From assembly GCA_035487295.1 (NCBI GenBank), contig DATHMH010000015.1, positions 297,793 through 361,792 on the forward strand: a stretch of 64,000 nucleotides of DNA, given 5' to 3'. This document shows, piece by piece, positions 24,142 through 31,861 of this stretch. Source of the stretch: QIAW01 sp035487295 (lineage in GTDB: Bacteria; Acidobacteriota; Terriglobia; Terriglobales; Acidobacteriaceae). The position numbers and the translations under genes are program-made. Below the pieces are notes generated by a model. That model did no database searches, was not told the origin of the DNA, and saw nothing but the letters and a program-made list of their open reading frames with translations. The first letter of the stretch is position 1; every line of letters starts with the position of its first letter.

Positions 24142-26763
24142 ATGAAACAACTGCTTTCCCATGCCTTGCTGGCCTGCTTTTTGCTGGGATCAGCCATTCC
24201 GCTGTTTTCGCAACTGCAAGACCCGGTTCCTCCGGTCAACATCATTTTCGATGACGATGTGTCCATGTCCGTGGACGACGTGGGCAATCTCGCCGTCCTT
24301 TGGGCGCTTTCTGATCGCGGCGAGGTCAATGTGCTGGCGCTGATCTGCTCGTCGGCCAACGACTACAGCGCACCCGCCATGCACGCCATTTCCAGTTATT
24401 ATGGCCACCCCAGTGTTCTTATCGGTGCGCACAAGGGGCTCACGCCGGTTTTGGAAAACTCGGCTAACAGCGCGTACGCGCAACAGATCACCAATCAGTT
24501 CGGCACCCCGGGAGACACGCGCGCCAACTACCCCGACGCGGTCATCGCTTACCGGCAGGCGCTGGCCAACGCTCCCAACAACAGCGTCTACATCGTGGCG
24601 AGTGGGTACTATCAGCCACTGCAGGCACTTCTGCAAAGCCAGCCGGATTCCATCAGCCCGCTGACCGGCCTGCAGCTTGTGCAACAGAAGGTGAGGCGTC
24701 TGGTGTCTGAAGCCGGCTGGTTTCCCTCCGGCAACGAGCATAATTTCCGCGTAGACGCCGATGCAGCTAGTTTCGTGTTTGCCAACTGGCCGGGCGAGAT
24801 TGTTTCGTCAGGGGGCCAAATGAGCCAGGATGTGTATACAGGGCCGTCTTCAACCGCCGATCCTACAAAAGATCCCGTCAAAGATGCCTGGCAAATTGCC
24901 AACGGGGGAAACCCTGTACCAGGTTTTGGCCAAGTGGCGCTGCTGTTTGCAGTTCGTGGTCTTGGTACGAATTTCATCGCTTCTGGCTTTAACGGCCAGA
25001 CGACCGTTTACGCCAGCACGACACAGTGCGCGGGCTGTAACAGTTGGTCGCAGACGCCCAGCGTAGGACACTCGTATCTCAACAAGCAGGCCACAGCCGC
25101 TACTCTGGAAGCTATCCTCAACCCTCTGCTGCAGAGTTCCTCCAATATGCCGATCTTGCGAAGCATCTCTCCGACGAGTGTGCCCGCCGGCAGTCCCCAG
25201 ACGATAACCCTGACGGGCACGAACTTCTTTGCCGACTCGCAAGTATTGTTTAACGGTAATAGTCACCCTACCACCTTTATCAGTGGCACTCAGCTCAGCG
25301 TCCAGCTCAGCAGCAGCGATCTGGCTCAAACCGGAACGCAGACTCTCAGCGTATCGAATACTGAGGGCGGCGGCTGGCAGTCCGGAACAATGAATCTTAC
25401 CGTTTTCTCCACGGCGCCAACTTTAGCCAGTATTTCGCCTAACAGCGCTGTAGCCGGAAGCGCACCACTTACTCTTACGGCCACAGGTACGAACTTCGTG
25501 GATACTTCCGCGGTTCAAGTCAACGGAGCAAGCCGCAGCACGGCCTTTGTGAGCGGCACACAGTTGACAGCCACACTGCTTGCATCTGATCTTGCAACAG
25601 CTGGGCTGCTCTCAGTCACCGTGAACAATCCTTCAACCGGCAGCACCAGCGGAGCCCTTACATTTACCGTCAACAATCCTGTGCCCACGCTCACTAGCAT
25701 CTCTCCAAGCACAGTGTTTGCCGGCGGCCCAGCTTTTACGCTAACGGCATATGGGGCAAATTTTGTAAATGGATCGGTCGTCCAGGTTAACGGCTCCAGC
25801 CGCACAACGACCTTCGTCAGCGGCAATCAGCTCAGCGCGGCCATTCCTGCCAGTGATATTGCTTCCATCGGAACTCTCTCTATAACCGTAGTCAACTCCA
25901 CACCGGGTGGTGGCACCTCGGCCACAGCTACCCTCGTGGTTGGTAGCCCACTGCCTACGCTCACCAGCATCTCTCCAAATACAGTGTTTGCTGGCGGCGC
26001 AGCATTCACTTTAACGGCAAATGGTTCGAATTTTGCGAATGGAGCCGCAGTCCAGGTCAACGGATCCAATCGAACCACCACCTTTGTTAACAGCACTCAG
26101 CTTACAGCGGCAATCTCTGCAAGCGACATTGCTTCCGCCGGGACTGCTTCTATCACCGTAGCAAACCCGGGCGGCGCCAGTTCGCCCCTTACCCTTACCA
26201 TCAATAATCCCGTTCCGTCGCTCACGAGTATTTCTCCAAGCTCGGCTATCGTTGGTGGTGGGGCCTTTACTTTAACGGTAAGTGGCGGGAGTTTTGTGAA
26301 TGGATCTGTGATCCAGATCAACGGCTCCAGTCGAACCACGACCTTTGTTAGCAGCACCCAGCTTAAAGCGGCTATTCCTGCCAGCGACATTGCCACTGCT
26401 GGAACTCTTTCCGTTACCGTGGCAAGCCCGGCGCCCGGCGGCGGCACGAGTGCATCATTAACCTTCAGCGTCAACAACCCGGTGCCTTCCATCGCAAGCG
26501 TTTCGCCGAATCCTGTGGTCGCCGTATTAACCGGCTATACCCTGACGATCAATGGGTCGGGATTTATCAGAGGGTCGGTAGTGCAGATCGATGGCGCTCA
26601 ATATCCGACTACGTTCGTAAGTTCTAGCCAACTACAGGCCCAGGTTGCTGGCAATCTTCTCAGTATCGGACAGCATACCGTGACCGTCTTCAATCCAGCC
26701 CCGGGAGGTGGTACCTCCAATGCGGTCTCTGTCAGTGTAGTCTCGCTGCTCGGGATTCTCTAG
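24142..26763 (+). CDS. Secreted nucleoside-hydrolase-like protein with six TIG/IPT repeats
   Basis: 873 aa from ATG 24142 (AGGA 8 nt upstream; ATG 24127 also in frame). A signal peptide (MKQLLSHALLACFLLGSAIPLFSQ) is followed by a domain resembling inosine/uridine-preferring nucleoside hydrolases. The family's Asp-rich calcium site appears as IIFDDDVSMSVDDVGNLAV, GPLTN is replaced by SGYYQPLQALL, and NEHNFRVDADAASFVF matches the EFN...DPeAA block. From about residue 337 six repeats of about 89 aa follow, each starting P-x-L-x-S-I-S-P and containing TxTGTNFV and TTFVSGTQL, typical of TIG immunoglobulin-like folds. It probably works outside the cytoplasm, cleaving nucleosides or a similar N-glycoside while the repeats bind a surface or polymer. 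Confidence 0.8.
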   Translation: MKQLLSHALLACFLLGSAIPLFSQLQDPVPPVNIIFDDDVSMSVDDVGNLAVLWALSDRGEVNVLALICSSANDYSAPAMHAISSYYGHPSVLIGAHKGLTPVLENSANSAYAQQITNQFGTPGDTRANYPDAVIAYRQALANAPNNSVYIVASGYYQPLQALLQSQPDSISPLTGLQLVQQKVRRLVSEAGWFPSGNEHNFRVDADAASFVFANWPGEIVSSGGQMSQDVYTGPSSTADPTKDPVKDAWQIANGGNPVPGFGQVALLFAVRGLGTNFIASGFNGQTTVYASTTQCAGCNSWSQTPSVGHSYLNKQATAATLEAILNPLLQSSSNMPILRSISPTSVPAGSPQTITLTGTNFFADSQVLFNGNSHPTTFISGTQLSVQLSSSDLAQTGTQTLSVSNTEGGGWQSGTMNLTVFSTAPTLASISPNSAVAGSAPLTLTATGTNFVDTSAVQVNGASRSTAFVSGTQLTATLLASDLATAGLLSVTVNNPSTGSTSGALTFTVNNPVPTLTSISPSTVFAGGPAFTLTAYGANFVNGSVVQVNGSSRTTTFVSGNQLSAAIPASDIASIGTLSITVVNSTPGGGTSATATLVVGSPLPTLTSISPNTVFAGGAAFTLTANGSNFANGAAVQVNGSNRTTTFVNSTQLTAAISASDIASAGTASITVANPGGASSPLTLTINNPVPSLTSISPSSAIVGGGAFTLTVSGGSFVNGSVIQINGSSRTTTFVSSTQLKAAIPASDIATAGTLSVTVASPAPGGGTSASLTFSVNNPVPSIASVSPNPVVAVLTGYTLTINGSGFIRGSVVQIDGAQYPTTFVSSSQLQAQVAGNLLSIGQHTVTVFNPAPGGGTSNAVSVSVVSLLGIL
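25150..26755 (+). repeat. Six tandem TIG-repeat units of about 267 bp
   Basis: Units begin near 25150, 25417, 25684, 25954, 26215 and 26485. Spacing is 261-270 bp, and units 3-5 are most alike at the DNA level, pointing to recent in-gene duplication. Confidence 0.85.
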
Positions 26764-26869
26764 CAGATTCCGGCATGAGAGTAGAACTGTTCTCAGCAGC
26801 TCTGAAGTTCTGGATCAATCCTCAATTCTTTACTGGAGTAAATCTGTAAGATTGCGATTTACATAGGGA

Positions 26870-26909
26870 TGTCCGCTTTTGCCTTGCCGTTTGTGAAGGC
26901 AAGCGGACA
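26870..26909. terminator. Strong hairpin after the TIG-protein gene
   Basis: TGTCCGCTT...AAGCGGACA continued by GCCTT/AAGGC, about 14 paired bases with a small bulge and a 10-nt loop. It lacks a T-run, so it may be a terminator stem or part of an RNA leader. Confidence 0.45.
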
Positions 26910-26970
26910 CGCCCTTGTCAGATTGCAGTAACCGTGTGTTGGACCAGTCACAGGCATCCTCCAATACGCT

Positions 26971-27144
26971 ATGGATAGATCCCGGGATGATGAATCCAGT
27001 GCTCTTCTGCTGAAAAAAACAGATAAGGAGATTCTCTCCTCCGAAGAAGACATTTGGATCCAGAAGTATCTCGACTTGGGCGACAAAGTACTGAAGCCTG
27101 AATCGCGCTTAACTCTCGAGAAACCTAAGGCAAGCAAAGCATGA
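26971..27144 (+). CDS. Possible 57-aa hypothetical protein
   Basis: ATG 26971 opens a charged 57-aa frame (starts MDRSRDDESSALLLKK, ends KPKASKA). No ribosome-binding site is obvious and no family is recognised. It is followed 88 nt later by a good intrinsic terminator, the main reason to list it. The frame could equally be chance. Confidence 0.3.
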   Translation: MDRSRDDESSALLLKKTDKEILSSEEDIWIQKYLDLGDKVLKPESRLTLEKPKASKA

Positions 27145-27232
27145 ACGCCGTTCATTAGAGCGGCAGAACCGAGGAATTTCACTCACACAATCGTCGCAGA
27201 AGCGACAAAGCAAATCATCGATGAATTAGATA

Positions 27233-27268
27233 AAAAATGGCGCTGCTAATTGGCAGCGCCATTTTTGT
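27233..27268 (+). terminator. Rho-independent terminator
   Basis: AAAATGGCGCTGC-TAATTG-GCAGCGCCATTTTT: a perfect 10-bp GC-rich stem (27237-27246 with 27253-27262), flanked by A-run and T-run, so it could work in both directions. Confidence 0.88.
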
Positions 27269-27514
27269 TGTGTACAGGGCATGCGGGTAAGCTGATCGGA
27301 AAAGAGTAGGATACAGCAATACCACCCCAATCTAGATATCGCCTGTATTTAGGGATCACCGCTCGTCAAGTATTGAAAACAAAAAGTCTGGCGGGGATTA
27401 CGGGACGATCTTAGAACTTTTGCGCTCCTGAACCCAGGAGAAGTGATTCCAGAAGGTTCAGCCAGTGTAGTAGCTTGTGTCCGGCCTGAGACATAGGTAA
27501 CAGAACGTACCGGA

Positions 27515-27634
27515 GCCGATGTGCAAACGACTCTGAAGTTTTATGCTCACAGCAAGCGCGAGACAAAGCTGGCGGCGCAGGCTCAAGTGCTGGATGCCAT
27601 TCTGCAGAAGCCAGCTTCGCAAGCAGTGAATTGA
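27515..27634 (+). pseudogene. C-terminal remnant of a tyrosine recombinase/integrase
   Basis: A 40-codon frame ending in TGA reads ADVQTTLKFYAHSKRETK and on to ILQKPASQAVN. The TTLKFYAH segment contains the catalytic Tyr context of phage-type integrases (usual form VQTTLxxYxH). Upstream the frame breaks down, with no box I/II motifs, so only the tail survives. It marks past mobile-element activity in this gap. No attachment site or partner genes are visible. Confidence 0.6.
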
Positions 27635-28028
27635 AGGGAACGGGTGATCGATAACGGGTGATTTTGAACTTGGCCAAGTCCGCAGCAGATCCGCAAAAAA
27701 CTTTATCGGCAACTAACGGATGCGATATCAGCGGGTCAAGCAAGGATCTGCTGAAGGAAGCGCTGCGTTTATCGCGGTTGATACCGACAGACAGGTGGCG
27801 TGCCAAGTTACGCCCGTAACTGTTACCCTCGTAACCATACATCACATCTTTCGGCTTCATTTTGTGCTCTAAGTGGGCTACATTCCATTTCAGGAAGCGG
27901 CCTGTTTCGGGAATTCTAAGCCCGTGGCATGTCGTTATTTACAGTTCAAGGGAGCAGAAACGGGTGTAGAGTTAAGTGTCCCCCCCCTTGAAATCCCCCC
28001 AAATTGAATATCAGAGGTGATTAAAATC

Positions 28029-29030
28029 ATGACCAGGACCATCTTGGTAGCGGACGATGACGAGGCAAATCGTGAACTTCTGAAGGAGATATTGGAAGCG
28101 CAAGGACTGGAAGTGATCACAGCGCCGGACGGTCTAGCAGCTCTCAAAGAAGTTGTGCGTGTTAAGCCAGATCTGGTCTTGCTGGATGCGGCCATGCCCT
28201 ATGTGGACGGCTTCGAAGTTTGCCGCCAGATCAAGAAAGACCCGGAGAGACGGTTGATTCCGGTAATCCTGATTACCGGACTCTCTGCGGTAGAAGACCG
28301 GGTTCGTGGAATCAAGGCGGGAGCTGGGGATTTCCTCACTAAGCCAGTCGAACGCATCGAACTAATGGCCAGGGTACACTCTCTTTTGAACCTCAAGGCA
28401 TATACGGATGAATTGGAGCGGGCGGAGTCGGTTCTATTTGCACTGGCGCATAGCATCGAGGCGAAAGACCCCTATACGCATGGACACTGCGAGCGATTGG
28501 CGGAGTACTCTACGCGATTAGGCGAACGTATTGGACTGGAAGAAGAGCAGATTGTTGCCTTACGCCGTGCTGGCGTGGTTCATGACGTAGGCAAAGTGGC
28601 CGTGCCGGATTCGATCCTGCTGAAGCCGGGAAAGCTCACTGAGTCTGAGTGGGTGATCATGCGTGAGCATCCCATCACGGGCGAGAAAATATGCAGTCCT
28701 TTAAAATCTTTTCACTCGGTGCTGCCCATTATCCGGCACCATCATGAAAAACTCGATGGAACGGGCTACCCGGATGGTTTGAAGGGTGACAATATTCCCG
28801 TCACGGCGCGAATTCTTCAGATTGTTGATGTGTATGATGCGCTAACAACAAAGCGCCCGTACAAGCAAGAACTGTCCTGCACGGAGGCGTTCACGATTAT
28901 GGAGGATGAAGTCAGGAGAGGTTGGTGGGACCGTGATTTGTTTGAGCAGTTTCAGCGTGAAGTCGACCCCTTAGAGAAGAGCCCGTTGCCTTTCTTGATG
29001 CCTGCTGTTGCTCATCGGGAAGCCTCGTGA
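28029..29030 (+). CDS. Response regulator with HD-GYP cyclic-di-GMP phosphodiesterase domain
   Basis: 333 aa from ATG 28029, with AGAGGTG upstream. Residues 1-120 are a receiver domain (ILVADDDEANRELL, phospho-acceptor in VLLDAAMPYVDG, Lys in FLTKPVERIEL). Residues about 140-310 are an HD-GYP domain: GHCERLAEYS, the VVHDVGKVAVPDSIL metal site, and HHEKLDGTGYPDGLKG, the diagnostic HHE...GYP loop. All key residues for c-di-GMP hydrolysis are present. It is a cytoplasmic two-component output protein that would lower c-di-GMP. No partner kinase is fused; the hybrid kinase at 31861 is a candidate. Confidence 0.93.
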   Translation: MTRTILVADDDEANRELLKEILEAQGLEVITAPDGLAALKEVVRVKPDLVLLDAAMPYVDGFEVCRQIKKDPERRLIPVILITGLSAVEDRVRGIKAGAGDFLTKPVERIELMARVHSLLNLKAYTDELERAESVLFALAHSIEAKDPYTHGHCERLAEYSTRLGERIGLEEEQIVALRRAGVVHDVGKVAVPDSILLKPGKLTESEWVIMREHPITGEKICSPLKSFHSVLPIIRHHHEKLDGTGYPDGLKGDNIPVTARILQIVDVYDALTTKRPYKQELSCTEAFTIMEDEVRRGWWDRDLFEQFQREVDPLEKSPLPFLMPAVAHREAS

Positions 29031-29060
29031 TCCCAAAATGGGACTCTCCCATTTCGGGAT
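29030..29060 (+). terminator. Hairpin overlapping the HD-GYP stop codon
   Basis: ATCCCAAAATGGGA-CTC-TCCCATTTCGGGAT, 13 of 14 pairs matching, directly at the 3' end of the HD-GYP gene. The T-run is poor, so intrinsic termination is only probable. Confidence 0.5.
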
Positions 29061-29139
29061 GTAAATTCTTTGTCTGACCACAATACTTACTGCAAAGGCA
29101 CATAATCCGAGGTTAGAATCGCAAACAGCTAAACAATCG

Positions 29140-31227
29140 ATGCTACCCATAGACAATTGGCTCCGCCGTTTTCATGGCGCCGGATCTGTCGTGTACTACG
29201 GTACTGCGTCCCGCACCGTAATCTTCCCAGTTTTGACATCTGCGTTCGTGCTGATGATGCTGGTCAGCCGAGGTTGGGGAGGCACCCCTCAAGCCGGCCC
29301 TGACAACCAAAGCAGTCTCACGCATATGAGCCTGGAGGATCTGGGAAAAATCGAGGTCACAAGCACGTCAAAGGAGCCGGTGCAAGCCAGTCAAACTCCG
29401 GCGGCGATCTACGTGATCACACAGGAAGATATCCGGCGCTCGGGGGCCACAAGCATTCCGGAGGTCCTTCGCCTGGCGCCCGGGGTTGAAGTCGCGCGGA
29501 TCGACTCCAATACGTGGTCCCTGGGCGTGCGTGGATTCGGAAGTTCGCTATCGCGATCTGTACTTGTCCTCATTGACGGCCGGACGGTCTATACACCGCT
29601 GTTCGCGGGCGTTTGGTGGAACGTGCAAGACACGATGCTCGAAGATATCGAGCGGATTGAAGTCATCCGTGGGCCGGGCGGTACGATCTGGGGGGCAAAT
29701 GCCGTCAACGCGGTGATCAACATCATCACTAAGAATGCCAAAGAAACTCGTGGAGCTCTCGTATCTGCCGGCGGTGGTGTTCTCGATCAAGGTTTCCTGA
29801 ATGTCCGCTATGGCGGCGGCGACGGAAAAAGTTTTGACTACCGAATCTACGGCAAGGGGTTCAGGCGCGGGCCGGAGTTTCATTCGGACCACCGACAATA
29901 TGACGACTGGGGAATGGGCCAGGGCGGCTTCCGCATGGATTGGGATCTACCCAGCAAAGACGCATTGACGTTGCAAGGCGACATTTACAAAGGTGAGGCG
30001 GGAGAGCAAGCGGTGATAACCACTTTTACTCCACCATTCACCAACGTTGTACAAGATAACGCCCAGCTCTCGGGAGGCAATTTGCTGGGCCGCTGGAAGC
30101 GCACGTTGAGCGCCGGCTCCGACCTTCAGCTGGAAACCTATTATGACCGCACAGACCGGAGACAATCCACTTTCGGCGAAATTCGCGACACCTTTGACAT
30201 CGATTTTATCCATCATTTGACGTTCGTACGGCAGAATTTCCTGTGGGGGGCGGGGGCCCGTATCAGTTCAGGCAACGCAATCGAGGTTGTTCCCACCACG
30301 GTGTTCACGCCGAACCACTTCACGGAAAAGCTGTACAGCGCCTTTGTGCAGGATGAAATCGCAATTATTGAAAAGCGGCTCTTGCTGACTCTCGGGTCCA
30401 AGCTCCTGCACAATAACTATTCCGGTTTCGACGTCGAACCCAGCGCGCGAATCTTATGGACACCTGTTCCACATCACACGGTGTGGGCGGCGGTCACCCG
30501 GGCGGTGCGTACACCTTCGCGCGTAGAAGAAGACTTGCAGATTACCGGATTTGTGGCGCCTAATCCGCTGACCTTTCTGCGCGTCGTGGGCAACAGAAAA
30601 TTCCGCTCGGAAGAGCTGCTCGGCTATGAACTCGGATACCGCAGCCTTATCCACCCAAAGTTCTACGTGGACATCGCAAGCTTCTATAACAACTACGATC
30701 GCCTGCTGAGCGGTGAGCCCGGCTCGCCTTTCGTTGAGAGTTCACCGTCTCCGCCCCATATTGTCATCCCATTTATTTTCGGCAACGGGCTGGCGGGCAA
30801 TACATCTGGTTTTGAGATCGCGCCCGATTGGACGCCCACCAGCCACTGGCGCTTGCGAGGTTCGTATTCCTATCTGCATATCGGCTTGAGCAGAAACCCA
30901 GGGAGCCTCGACGCATCGACAATCCGATCAACCGACGGTTCAAGCCCACATCACATGGTGACTTTCCAATCGTCTTTGGACTTGCCCCAGCATTTTGAAT
31001 TCGATCAAACCCTTCGTTACGTAAGCGCCCTGCCGGCACAAAAGGTTTCGGCCTACACAACCGCGGATGCGCAGTTCAGTTGGCACTCTACTCGAGATTT
31101 CGACTTTGCAGTTGTGGGGCAGAACCTGCTTCAGTCCCACCACGCGGAATTCGCCAGCGCGGGGCCCCTTGTCGGAATCGAGCGCAGCGCGTATGTCAAG
31201 GTGACCTGGCATACAGGGAAGAGATGA
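29140..31227 (+). CDS. TonB-dependent outer-membrane receptor
   Basis: 695 aa. An N-terminal hydrophobic export segment (residues about 25-45) is followed by the SLEDLGKIEVTSTSKEP stretch typical of this receptor class. The plug domain is VYVITQEDIRRSGATSIPEVLRLAPGVEVARI, LVLIDGRTVYTP, IERIEVIRGPGGTIWGANAVNAVINIITK. The rest is a beta-barrel with a C-terminal VKVTWH strand. It imports a ligand across the outer membrane with TonB energy, or signals on binding. It is linked to a YfiR-like protein and a hybrid kinase, a recurring trio in Acidobacteriota and Proteobacteria where the receptor may act as a sensor. The ligand is unknown. Confidence 0.92.
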   Translation: MLPIDNWLRRFHGAGSVVYYGTASRTVIFPVLTSAFVLMMLVSRGWGGTPQAGPDNQSSLTHMSLEDLGKIEVTSTSKEPVQASQTPAAIYVITQEDIRRSGATSIPEVLRLAPGVEVARIDSNTWSLGVRGFGSSLSRSVLVLIDGRTVYTPLFAGVWWNVQDTMLEDIERIEVIRGPGGTIWGANAVNAVINIITKNAKETRGALVSAGGGVLDQGFLNVRYGGGDGKSFDYRIYGKGFRRGPEFHSDHRQYDDWGMGQGGFRMDWDLPSKDALTLQGDIYKGEAGEQAVITTFTPPFTNVVQDNAQLSGGNLLGRWKRTLSAGSDLQLETYYDRTDRRQSTFGEIRDTFDIDFIHHLTFVRQNFLWGAGARISSGNAIEVVPTTVFTPNHFTEKLYSAFVQDEIAIIEKRLLLTLGSKLLHNNYSGFDVEPSARILWTPVPHHTVWAAVTRAVRTPSRVEEDLQITGFVAPNPLTFLRVVGNRKFRSEELLGYELGYRSLIHPKFYVDIASFYNNYDRLLSGEPGSPFVESSPSPPHIVIPFIFGNGLAGNTSGFEIAPDWTPTSHWRLRGSYSYLHIGLSRNPGSLDASTIRSTDGSSPHHMVTFQSSLDLPQHFEFDQTLRYVSALPAQKVSAYTTADAQFSWHSTRDFDFAVVGQNLLQSHHAEFASAGPLVGIERSAYVKVTWHTGKR

Positions 31228-31240
31228 TGAGGAGGCCCTC

Positions 31241-31861
31241 TTGCATTGCAATTCCATTCCGAGGCGCTCCGCAACCGGCATGATTGCCACTCATCGGGGC
31301 CGGCTGTCTCGATGCATGGCTTTCCTGATCGTGTTGGCGCTCATCGGTTCCCAGAACTTGTATTCCGAGGCAGCGGCTCCGACTGAGTACGAGGTTAAGG
31401 CCGCCTACTTATACAACCTGGGAAAATTCGTTGAATGGCCCGCCAGGACCGCAACAACCCCTCCCGACCCCTTCAGCATTTGCGTGCTCGGGCATGATCC
31501 CTTCGGCGCGACACTCGATACTCTCATCGCCAATGAGACCATCAACGGCAAGAGCATAGTCGTCAAGCGCCTTCCCAAGTCGCAAGACGCAGTAGGTTGT
31601 AACATCCTGTTCATCAGTTCCTCGGAAGAGGGCCGCCTCAAAGACATTCTAAGCACCCTCGACAAGGCAAATGTTCTGACGGTCAGCGACATGCCGCAGT
31701 TCACCCGGCACGGCGGCATGATCCAGTTTGTCCTAGACAACAACCGGGTGCGTTTTGAGATTAATTTGACCAGCGCCGAGCATGCCGGCCTGGTCTTGAG
31801 TTCCCAATTGCTGAAAGTCGCAATCAACGTGAGAAGAGATTCTCATCCAGGGGGCTTGTGA
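31241..31861 (+). CDS. YfiR-like periplasmic protein (DUF4154)
   Basis: 206 aa from TTG 31241, which has GGAGG 5 nt upstream. ATG 31280 would give a cleaner signal peptide (MIATHRGRLSRCMAFLIVLALIGS). The mature part has the DUF4154 pattern: EYEVKAAYLYNLGKFVEWP, FSICVLGHDPFG, CNILFISSSEE, VLTVSDMPQFTRHGGMIQFV, and VRFEINLTSAEHAGLVLSSQLLKVA. In Pseudomonas, YfiR is a periplasmic repressor of a diguanylate cyclase; here it lies between a TonB receptor and a CHASE-type kinase, so it probably controls that kinase. Its stop overlaps the kinase start by one base (TGATG). Confidence 0.88.
   Translation: MHCNSIPRRSATGMIATHRGRLSRCMAFLIVLALIGSQNLYSEAAAPTEYEVKAAYLYNLGKFVEWPARTATTPPDPFSICVLGHDPFGATLDTLIANETINGKSIVVKRLPKSQDAVGCNILFISSSEEGRLKDILSTLDKANVLTVSDMPQFTRHGGMIQFVLDNNRVRFEINLTSAEHAGLVLSSQLLKVAINVRRDSHPGGL

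Larger units (their letters stand above)
26764..28028. other. 1.26-kb largely non-coding region with hairpins and gene remnants
   Basis: Between the TIG protein and the HD-GYP gene no full-length gene is convincing. It holds a strong hairpin (26870-26909), a weak 57-codon frame (26971-27144), an intrinsic terminator (27233-27268), and the tail of a tyrosine integrase (27515-27634). An 8-C run occurs just before 27980. The minus-strand frames here have no family resemblance. The composition suggests eroded accessory DNA. Confidence 0.6.

Noticed and set aside
25150..26755. CRISPR array
   Set aside because: The regular repeats are in-frame protein-coding TIG units of about 267 bp, far longer than CRISPR repeats.
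27411..27860. 149-aa minus-strand frame in the non-coding gap
   Set aside because: It runs opposite the integrase remnant, has no ribosome-binding site or recognisable family.
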